From NCBI GenBank assembly GCA_026874595.1, contig CM049308.1:70838624-70902623 (forward strand): a stretch of DNA of 64,000 bases, read 5' to 3'. Under the pieces are notes generated by a model. The model did not search any database, was not told the DNA's origin, and worked only from the letters and a program-made list of their open reading frames with translations. Below, piece by piece: positions 22,908-61,576 of this stretch (its first letter is position 1; every line of letters begins with the position of its first letter). The position numbers and the translations under genes are program-made. Source of the DNA: Sipunculus nudus. Its lineage: Eukaryota > Annelida > Sipuncula > Golfingiida > Sipunculidae.

Positions 22908-24800
22908 CATTTCCCCTCACATTGTGTAGAAACATCTTGAAAATTTATGCTGTGATGGAGCAATCTGGGGTAGTTTAAGATGCATTATAATCCAAAATCT
23001 GGCTGTGGTTTTTTTTTTGTATTAAGTGCTTTTACATTAAACCCCCTGCACCACCACCCAAAATCCACCTCTGGGTATAAAGGTCAGTAACTGTTTAAAA
23101 TTGAGGATACAGCTTTAATGTTAGTTGCCACTGAAACCATGAAACACAGCTACTGTTGTCAAACATAATTTGTTCTATTGTTTGTAAATAAGTGCTATGG
23201 AGCTACCACCTGAAATAAGGCTTACAGTTACACTCCTTAAACTATCACCATGTGCACTATATGATCAGTGAGTTCTACATGACAAGTCCTACCATAATAA
23301 ACAGTATGATTTAAGGCTATTCCTCCGATCAGGCAGGCACACCACTCCAAGGACAATGGCACAAAAAACACCCCACAATTTCACACATCAAATACCTTTC
23401 ATATAAATCATGTTAACAGTGCACTTGTAAAGTCCTAGCTGTACTGACAGGAATGATGGCACATATAACATAATAAATGACACCACTGGCAGGACCCCCT
23501 GTAAGCTGCAGTTGACATGACCACTCCAATCTGAGAAAGGGGCATATAGTTATACAGTTTGGTTAAAGAAATGTGATACTTTGTAAGGTTTTATTGCCAA
23601 ATATTCCATGAGACTGTCCCTCTCCCCAACAACCTTCACATATACAGCCTGTACCTGGGAACATCACTGTACCAGGGGCATATACATAAAACAATAGGAT
23701 TAATGACTAGCCCCCCCCCCCCCCCAATCTACATCTAACTCAATGATATACTAATGTATGTTACTGTCTGCAAAATGAAAACATGCTATCAGTTTTACTG
23801 AAAGAATTTCCATGTTTGGATGCAAACTATTTTACTGTCTTTAACATTCAAAGCTAGGCTTGATCAAAGAGGTGACTCGTAAAAACTATCCTTTATAACA
23901 TTAAACATGTATTGAACCACTGCACATGAATTTAAAGTGAATGTTGCCTAATGAAGGCGATTTCATGGCCAATTATGTATATAATACACATCTGGCTGCT
24001 GAGCTGTGTTACAAAAGTGCATTGTCAAATCCTACAACTGCATTCAATTTTTAAATGTTCCGTACCCAAACCATGCAGGAGCCCCCCCCCCCCCCCTCCA
24101 CACACACACACACACACTCTAAATCCTGTCTATAACAATGATATCCCTGTATATATATAAATCTCAGCATGGTTAAATCATTCAGTAACTTTCACCATTG
24201 ACACTCAGTGTCCAAACTATCTTTAGTATTAATAATAATACAGCTTTATCAATTTACATTGATCAGATAAAAATAGATCAACTTGATTATATATTACCAG
24301 TTACATAACATATACATTAATGATCAAGATAAAGATGCGTTGGTCACATGACTGATAGCAATGTCACATGACTGATATTAATGTTAGCAGACAAAACTAG
24401 ACTCAACAAGCTATCACAATTTTTAAACATCTATACAATGAAATAACTGATAATGAAATAACAATGAATATATTTTGAGTACAAATATTTGAGTATGCAA
24501 TCATGCACTTATAAGTGCATTGAGCATTAAATGCTCAGTGTGTTTGTGCTTATGATTCACCTCTAGTTATTATAAATGCAATACTGAGCATTTCCCTAGT
24601 TGTTCTATAAAATCCTGCTTTAAGTTTGTGTTATCTGAACAATGTACACATGTTTAGGCGCAAATTAGAATGTCTGGTATGGCATGTCTGTTATAAGTGA
24701 TCTGAAATGTGCATAAAAGTTACTAATTAATGGAAGAACTCTTAGTAAATTATTCCTGGAAATTGTTCATTAATCTTTGGAATGCAGCTTATCACTCTGG

Positions 24801-24853
24801 TCAAGGTCACTGTGACCCAGGTCAAGGTCATTAATAAAATTAAGCCAAGGTCA
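24801..24853. promoter_or_regulatory. Cluster of AGGTCA nuclear-receptor half-sites
   Basis: TCAAGGTCA occurs at 24801-24809 and 24822-24830, AAGGTCA again near 24847, and 24804-24818 reads AGGTCACTGTGACCC, one base short of the palindromic oestrogen-response type element (AGGTCA-N3-TGACCT). It lies 35-90 bp past the KCTD3-like stop codon. AGGTCA-rich DNA is also common in molluscan repeats, so function is not implied. Confidence 0.35.
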
Positions 24854-24887
24854 TTAATACTCCCAAGCCAAAGTAAATAGAACTCGG

Positions 24888-54101
<29,214 letters not shown>

Positions 54102-54378
54102 GGCAGACGATCGTCCGTCCAGTTTGTGTCCGCGTCCCCGGGGCTCACTGAAATGTCAGCCTGGCGTCAGACAGGTGCATCAAGCAACTGATGAGATAAT
54201 GGTTGTTGTGGCCGGGAATCTGACATGTTCAATCACTTTCATGATCATGTTCATAATCTTGTTGTGATCATTCCTCCTGCGTTCACTTTCTGTTATCTCT
54301 CAATTATCGCCTAGATAATAAACCATGCAGCGCCACCTGGTGTCTACTACGATGAGTTACGTCATCTGCGCACATTCT

Positions 54379-54380
<2 letters not shown>

Positions 54381-54438
<58 letters not shown>
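54381..54438. repeat. (TC)n tract upstream of the KCTD3-like gene
   Basis: About 29 TC dinucleotides, i.e. (GA)n on the coding strand, 280 bp before the KCTD3-like start codon. Such tracts can act as GAGA-type promoter elements or simply be microsatellites; the sequence alone does not decide. Confidence 0.9.
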
Positions 54439-54441
<3 letters not shown>

Positions 54442-57400
54442 AAGGCTTTATAAAGCATTAGGATTAAGAGAAGGGTCCAGACATACCATGAACTAATTTG
54501 TTTATACACAACAATGTATCAAATCACTGTCATATATTTTGTTTGAAAAAAGATCAACCAATGCATTCATTTTTAAAATGTAACGTTAATATGGGGCTCT
54601 GGGAGAATAACTCATGTATATGGAGGAAATTATCTATAACTTTAATAAAAATCGTGTAATAGCTTACATCACCAACACAATTAATGTCTGTTAGCCAACA
54701 CTCAAACTTAGATAAAGTAAATGATGACATCATTTGCCATTTATAAAACAGCTAGAGTCAGAAGGGCGCAGTGATTAATCATATACCTCTAAGGAGATTT
54801 ATCACTAAGTAAACCTTTTAAAAGCGCGCTATATATAGCCCTACACTTACTATCAAGAGTATGTGCAGTGCAAACAACTAGCCTGAGTCTGATTATTAAC
54901 GTTATGGCACACAGCCAGAAACCACTCAAATCTCCAATGGGTGTGAGATAACCTACTTATAAATACCTTATACAATATGCGATTGTATGCTTTATTGCAG
55001 CGCAGTTTCGGCCCTCTGACATTAGAGAGTCTATACGGCCAGCGCAACGTACTAGCGTCAGTGTGATCTTATATAGAAATAAAATATCCCAAATCTAGAT
55101 GAAGTATGAAAACAAAAGAAGGAGATATTTAATTCATTCTTAGGGCCCTTCACAATGGGCAGTAAATTTAAACCATATAGTGTAAGAGCCCGTAATAAAA
55201 CATTTGATATTGTAAGTTTACTTATATCAGATTTTTCTTACTATTTGCATACGAATCATTCGAGCCACGTACCTCTCAGTAAAATATCGATCTTTTGTAG
55301 CTATACATGGAGCATGAGGAAGAAAGATGAATAGATTCAATACCTAATGTAGGCTAACCTTCGACAGTGTAACAGGAATGTATCGTGATTGTTAAGGTGA
55401 GGTAGACATAAATGAGGGTTGAATTACCACTCTTATTAATTCTCTTGATGACATATGTAGGTATATATAAAACATCGTGCAGACAAATCGTCCGATATGG
55501 ATTCAACATGCATGAACACAGCAACAATGGCTTGACTTGAAAACCAGTTTGTAGGCCTAAGGGATGAGAATTTAAATGAAAACTTGCCTGGTCAAGCTAT
55601 ATCAATCTGACGCTTTTGCTTTCTTCTCATTAAATCGCGTCACGGAAAGACATTTTTAAGCCCAAATGTCCTTCTGTCTTGGTAATTAACATTTTCTCAC
55701 AATAAAACATTCATATAATATTCATTGCTTATAATAATACATTCACTTAATATTCATTTTATTCCAAATTAGAAAGCATATCAAGCGCTAAACGCACCAT
55801 GCACACGCACTCCTTGCGCTGTCGTCATGTCATTCATTCGTTCAAGAGGTCTTTAACTTGAATCGCTGCTTTAAATAGCACTGTCTGCTTTGTATCGCCA
55901 CCAGAGAGTTGGCACAGAACGAAGATTCTTTCGACTAATGCGGAGTATTGTCAGTTTCAATTTTCTCGCGATACGCATCTCTCATTAGTCGGGTCGCCCT
56001 TGGATCTATGGTGATATTCAGCAGGCAGATACGATGCTAATATATACATAAGTTTCTCATAAACAAGATACTGATTTAAGAAAAGATAAACTAGACGACC
56101 AGAGGTCACGCGCTTGCTGGAATTCAGACAAATAGTAATACCAAGGTCAAGGTCAGTGAGGGCAGTGTGACAAAACATGAGCTACAGTTTATGTGGCTGT
56201 ATTTGTTTCTGACAATGGTGTGAAGGATGTCCAGAGTGTAAGGCAGATAACTAGGTCATCCAATAAAGAAGAAAAAGAGGAAGGAAATGAACAACAGTTT
56301 TTGAAGATTAGACCAATATTGACAAAGTTATGATGGAAATAAGATTTTTTGACATGTTTTAATGACCTTGACCTTTTAAATAATACAGAGCTTCCAGAAA
56401 TCGTTCCGATATTGAATAAGTGTAATTTGCAAAGTGATTCCTGCTAAACTGTGGCCTATAGAGTGCTATACGCAAAAAAAACAAGCAGTCTAATTTAAAG
56501 ACAACTGACAGACGGACATATATACTGACGAAGTGACACAAAGTTGAGATCAGTTGAGTCGACTAAATCATGAAGAAGACGAAGATGATAAAAATTGAGC
56601 CAAATTGTATAAAGGTAGGACCAGAATTGACAAAGCTATGAGGAAAAGGACAATTTGAAGTGTCTTGATGTGACAGATATACTGACAAAGTGACACAAAG
56701 TTGAGACAAGATGACTTGACCAAGTTATGAAGAAGACCCAGAGTAAGAAAATAAGCTATCGTCCATGTCATTAAGGTTTATAGTATTGGAGATATGACCA
56801 CAAAGATCTGTTGTAGTGGTTCGATTGCAGCGCCTTTAGCGGCCATATCCCGAAAATGAAAAATCACCTCCAAGATATTAGTGTATAACATAAGTTGAAC
56901 CAGTTTCAACAGGATTCCTGCAAAACGGAGGCCTGTAGAATGCTATATGTAAGACGCAAAACCAGCAAATAGGCGAAATTGAGAACAACTGACAAACAGA
57001 CAGACATACTGACAAAATGACAAAAGGTTAGGACAAGATATCTAGACCATGTTATGAAGAAGACGCAGAAGAAGAAAATGAGCTAAAGTTTGTGAAGATA
57101 GGACCAATATTAATAAAGTTATGGTGAAAATAAAATTTCGACGATTTTTGATGAACTAGATCTTGAACGTTGGCCTATGTTGACCAAAACCAATAGGCTT
57201 CCAGGACATTTGATTATCTATATGTCACCTTATTTAAAGGTTAAAAACGATTACTGCAAAATTGTGGCTATGAGTACTGACAAACATGGTGACAAACAGA
57301 CATAGGTAACTGACCAACACACTTGCAGCAATCTTCAATTTCCGGCAAGCCATGATATATGTACATTAAGAGCTAGACATTTTCATTTGCCGTTATTGCT

Positions 57401-58480
57401 ATTTTGTAATATTGATGAAAGAAACGTGTCTTAATCCAGCTTAACATTCACACATCATATTAAACTGTCAGATGTAACTATTGTACCCTGAGAGCGTGCA
57501 AGAATTATACTCTTCTTACAGGGCAGTTATAGATTGTTGTGCAACTGTTTTTTTTTTATTGTACGGTCTATATGGCTTATATCAACGTGTGTATATTTAA
57601 ACATGAAATTAATAAAATTTGACGAAATTATTTTTCGTTTTTAATTGGTAGTCTTCATCTAACAATAGAATTGACGAAATTAAAGTGAAATCTCCGGCAT
57701 CTGAACGAACCGAACGGGTAGGGTTCATTATTTTTTCATTTATAAGACATGTATACATTTATAAGAAATATATATATGTATATATTATATTTAATACCAT
57801 ATGCTCATTTTATAGATACTAGATAGAGCATTATAAATCATCACTTTGAAAGAAGAGCCTGGATCTTTCTAATCAATCGAGCGACACCTGTTGTCAATTA
57901 CTGACACTGAACACAGACAGATGAGGATTATATTAGGTTGTATGTCAGCTTTTAAAAGTTAAATGCTCTTTTGTCTATTCCGACGAGGTTTCTGGCGTAG
58001 CCTCTGGCGTGTATTGATTTTATCTGACAAACCCGGGAGCTAATTTGACCTGTGACGCAACAGATCTAGACGGGCGCACTTGCGCATGCTCTTTGAAAAG
58101 GTTTTGAGTCTTAATTATTAGTGTCTTATTGGGCACAATAGCAGTGGTGTGATTCAAACAGCATGAGTTCCTGAATGCGTTCAGTAAATTTATGCATTTT
58201 GCATAGAAGCGCAAACACTCTTTATACGTGGTCGAATAAGTAAGTGAACGCATTGAAATATACACTTTAAGCTGTTACATTTTTAATCAAGCTGGTTATG
58301 AATTGGTTGTGTCAGGTTAAGATACGGATACCACATACAGATAGGGCCTGTAGACACAAAGGCCTATACGCGCAGGCCTATATATATATATATATATGCA
58401 GTTTAGAACCAAATGTATGCAGCAAATCAGTTAATGCAAGAAACAATCCACATAAACGCATGCATTTAATGTCGTTACTT
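54439..58480. other. Intergenic interval with old dispersed repeats
   Basis: No exon-like sequence recognised in 4 kb. From about 56230 to 57330 there are two to three diverged copies of one block: ATGAAGAAGACGCAGAAGAAG, then GAAGATAGGACCAATATTGA, CAAAGTTATGATGG, GATTCCTGCAAAACGGAGGC, then CAACTGACAGACGGACA and ATACTGACGAAGTGACA. The rest is AT-rich, with a GCGCACTTGCGCATGC stretch at 58074-58089. Confidence 0.6.
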
Positions 58481-59278
58481 TCAGTTAATTGATGGTAAAC
58501 TGATTTTTGAACTAATGGAACTGTACGTGTTAGATACTGTGCTATGCACTAGTGCTGGATCGCCTTCCACTTGGATTTTCAACAATTTTTGTCCTCTGTC
58601 CATTAGCTTACCCAGTCTGTCCCTTTCTTTCGCAAGTCTTAGATCACGGGCGATAGATTCCGGGGCTATCTTATTTCCGAGCAATGGTAGATGAAAACCA
58701 TCTCCTAATGAATCACTGGCCGCTTCAGTTCGATTCCTCTCCCATCTTCGTATATTTACAGGACCAGTGGCCTGATACCCGTCTGTTGGTTTTGCTCGTA
58801 CTGAGGCACAGTGTAAATCATGGCTTGCGCGATCGTATTCGAAAATATTGATGCGGTTTTGTGCTTCAACTCGTACAATATCCGTGACGTCACAGTTGAT
58901 CGTTTCTGGAAATGAGTGCCGGACAAATTCTACATGTTCAGGAGTTTTTATCGGTCTCGGGAGATCGGGACGCGCCAGTTTCTTGTTGTCCTGGTGACGC
59001 ATGTAGCACGTGACCAGATGAAGTGAGAGATCCCGCATGTAGTTTCTGCGCTCTTTCTGGTGGTTTACAATCTCGTATGCGGGTACAGATGTCTTTCTGA
59101 ACTGTGACATCTCCCTCACCACACGGCGGCGTCTTTTCTCGGAGTCTTCCAGATAACGTGCCCTCTCGTTCTCAGTCACGTGATGCACCATCTGAAGATG
59201 AGCCTCTTCTGAAGAGTTTCTATGGTTTGCTTGTCTGATAGTTATGCTCTCATATTTACAGCCTCTTTTACGAACCAT
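58481..59278 (-). CDS. Unrecognised intronless 265-residue protein, possibly ciliary by promoter context
   Basis: A single uninterrupted frame of 265 codons, unusual in this intron-rich window and far longer than chance frames here. The start context AAGATGG is favourable. The product is basic and charged: residues 25-80 are rich in E and R (ENERARYLEDSEKRRRRVVR) and probably helical; ARPDLPRPIKTPEHVEF is near the middle; the C-terminal third has an ARDLRLAKERDRLGKLMDRG helix and a serine-rich end. No signal peptide, membrane span or enzyme motif is seen, and I do not recognise the family. An X-box-like site and two CRE-like sites lie 155-200 bp upstream, which hints at a cilia/flagella-associated protein; this is inference. 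It could also be a retrocopy, but its frame is intact. Confidence 0.75.
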   Translation of the reverse strand: MVRKRGCKYESITIRQANHRNSSEEAHLQMVHHVTENERARYLEDSEKRRRRVVREMSQFRKTSVPAYEIVNHQKERRNYMRDLSLHLVTCYMRHQDNKKLARPDLPRPIKTPEHVEFVRHSFPETINCDVTDIVRVEAQNRINIFEYDRASHDLHCASVRAKPTDGYQATGPVNIRRWERNRTEAASDSLGDGFHLPLLGNKIAPESIARDLRLAKERDRLGKLMDRGQKLLKIQVEGDPALVHSTVSNTYSSISSKISLPSIN

Positions 59279-59430
59279 CTTGAGACTTTCCTCAGCAGTT
59301 CCAGAACTCTCAACGTCTCAAATGCACCAAAGCTCCATTAATACATCTTTTCATTCATTTTTCACTGATTATAAACAGCTTACTTCCGCACTTTGCCATA
59401 ACATCCGATGGATCGCAACATGAGCGCGAT

Positions 59431-59475
59431 GTTACCTAGTGACGATCTTGTAATGACGTAAGATTCATGACGTCA
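59431..59475. promoter_or_regulatory. X-box-like (RFX) and CRE motifs upstream of the 58481-59278 gene
   Basis: 59431-59443 reads GTTACCTAGTGAC, which fits the RFX X-box pattern RYYNYY-N1-3-RRNRAC exactly with a one-base spacer. TGACGTAA is at 59454-59461 and the full palindrome TGACGTCA at 59468-59475. The region is locally rich in CG compared with the surroundings, as expected of a promoter. RFX sites commonly mark ciliary genes (established knowledge). Confidence 0.5.
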
Positions 59476-59610
59476 CGTTGCATTCTGGATTACATTTCTG
59501 ATCCGCCGCAAGGTGGCGTAACAAGTGGTACAAAGGGGCCGGCTCCAACAACATGACTTAAGTCATGCTGAGGATCCGAGCCCTGAAGCTAATTTATCCG
59601 CATGTTACTT

Positions 59611-60237
59611 CGTGTTCTTTTTTCTAATTTATCCGCATGTTACTTCGGTAACTTTTGTCCTGAATTGTCATAAATGTATCAATGATACGTACACCTCCTG
59701 GGCTTAAGTCTACCATCTCAATTATCACAGCGCAGAATTGCGAATTAATATATAGGCTATATTGATGCCTTATACTTTCGGACAAACGGACAGCAGCAGA
59801 TTTTGTGCTCCAGATCTCGAAAGCTTTTACCTGACTCACGCCCGAGGGCCCATGACCACACGAAGAAAACCACCGGCCTTGGACGGGCCACTACAACCCA
59901 CTCTCATAGCCACTTCGGGGATCGAACTCGGGTCGCCAGCGGAAAGAGCCGAACGTGTTATCCTTTAACTGTCCAGAGCCCGTGTTCTTTTTTCTAATTT
60001 ATCCGCATGTTACTTCGGTAACTTTTGTCCTGAATTGTCATAAATGTATCAATGATACGTACACCTCCTGGGCTTAAGTCTACCATCTCAATTATCACAG
60101 CGCAGAATTGCGAATTAATATATAGGCTATATTGATGCCTTATACTTTCGGACAAACGGACAGCAGCAGATTTTGTGCTCCAGATCTCGAAAGCTTTTAC
60201 CTGACTCACGCCCGAGGGCCCATGACCACACGAAGAA
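59611..60237. repeat. Recent 257-bp direct duplication flanking a SINE fragment
   Basis: 59611-59867 and 59981-60237 look identical by eye over 257 bp (370 bp offset). The 113 bp between them (59868-59980) is the same sequence as 60595-60707, part of the SINE at 60540-60715. The order is therefore A-B-A', with a second B further on. The identical 71- and 87-residue minus-strand frames inside A and A' are the same sequence, with no recognised domain. Confidence 0.85.
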
Positions 60238-60539
60238 TTTAAGGACGGATATTTCAAAACACATTATGAAACATACAGAACTGATGTTTATTTTTTTCCT
60301 TGTTTATATTACTTCTCGTGTCTTGATATAACAGACCTACAGTAATCAGTTGTATTTGCTCGAACTTATTTTTTAAACACTGACTGAAACTAAAATCTTG
60401 GTATATCAATTCAAGTATCCGCCGAATAATAGGGATTCAGATTGGGTTAGGCATATATATTGTCTCCTGACGTTAAAATAACAAACATGAATTGTGCAAA
60501 TAGTTCTTATAACTAATCGAGGCAATCTCCATGGCTCAG

Positions 60540-60715
60540 GTGGTGGCGTTCGTTAGTGTCTGCAGGTGGAGGAAACCGGAGGACCCGGAGAAAACCACCG
60601 GCCTTGGACGGACCACTACAACCCACTCTCATAGCCACTTCGGGGATCGAACTCGGGTCGCCAGCGGAAAGAGCCGAACGTGTTATCCCCTAACTTTCCA
60701 GAGCCCGTGTTCTTT
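60540..60715 (-). mobile_element. tRNA-derived SINE (minus strand)
   Basis: On the minus strand the unit begins near GGGCTCTGGAAAGTTAGGGG and has a B-box-like GAGTTCGATCCCCG about 45 bp later, followed by GTGGTTTTCTCCGGGTCCTC and GGTTTCCTCCACC, a body I associate with tRNA-derived SINEs of bivalves. A truncated copy is at 59868-59980. A T-rich stretch at 60709-60723 borders it. Family assignment is by general resemblance only. Confidence 0.6.
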
Positions 60716-61265
60716 TTTTTTTTGAAAAAATCCAGGCCCGTCAGTTTATTTCAAAATAAATAGTGTGTCATGTTGTCATAGCTACATTTTTGACGATACG
60801 TCAAGCCACTCCTGATATATGTGTATCAGTTTGTAGGTGGCGCCACCCGTCTTGTGTACGCAAACATCATCCAGGATGTATGGGCATATAAATGTTTTGG
60901 TTTATACATCACACCATTCCTTATGTGTAATTTACACGCAAAACAGATGCACGGATGGGCTTCGCGCACAGAATAGATTTCTGAGGTCAATCAAAACGAT
61001 AAGGCACTAGTCCACATAAGACCCTCAGATCATGCCAAGAATCGGAAATTTCCGTCCAGCAAGGATTCTCCGGAAATGAACAAGACGGTGGAACCCGGCT
61101 GAAACCATTGTATCAGCGAAACTCTGTTTCCTAATTTCAATGAATACACTTTGAACTTTCGCAAATGTTCCTTCGAACTGGACGCTCGTGATATCGTTTA
61201 CAAGCAATATTGGTTTCTTTCCTTATAACGATAAACAATCAAACATTTGAATTATACAAAAATAT

Positions 61266-61271
61266 TTTATT
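61266..61271 (-). terminator. Candidate polyadenylation signal of the CD225-like gene
   Basis: AATAAA on the minus strand about 305 bp past the stop codon at 61577. No cleavage evidence is available. Confidence 0.4.
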
Positions 61272-61576
61272 AACGACACATCTGTATTCAATATCCGCTA
61301 TATATATATTAAGTATATAGATAAATATTTGGCTTTTTAATGTGACAATTAAACAAAATGATTTATAAAGGCAACTTATTAATTAAATTTCAAGTGAAGC
61401 GTGCACGGACGTATTCAGTGTGTGTAGATAAGTCTTACCTGATAATGAACAAAAATCATGCAGTGTCTACCTGAAAGAAGCAATGGTGATATAAAAAATA
61501 ATATTCTTTAGATATTCCCTAAACTTGTGATCACCGTTACATATATCACATATTTAAAATGAAGTAGACTACTAGG

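Larger units (their letters stand above)
20726..24887. other. Convergent intergenic interval and 3' UTRs of RBM41 and the KCTD3-like gene
   Basis: No exon-like sequence was found in these 4.1 kb. The interval must contain both 3' UTRs. It holds poly-C runs at 23709-23725 and 24082-24097, a (CA)n run at 24101-24117, a G-rich stretch at 22877, and an AATAAA on the minus strand near 22032 that could end a long KCTD3-like 3' UTR. Scattered short open frames (for example 22391-22771) show no recognisable motifs and no splice context. Confidence 0.6.

Noticed and set aside
59624-60257. Two minus-strand frames with identical 71-residue sequence
   Set aside because: Products of the recent A-A' duplication next to SINE sequence; no domain or independent support.
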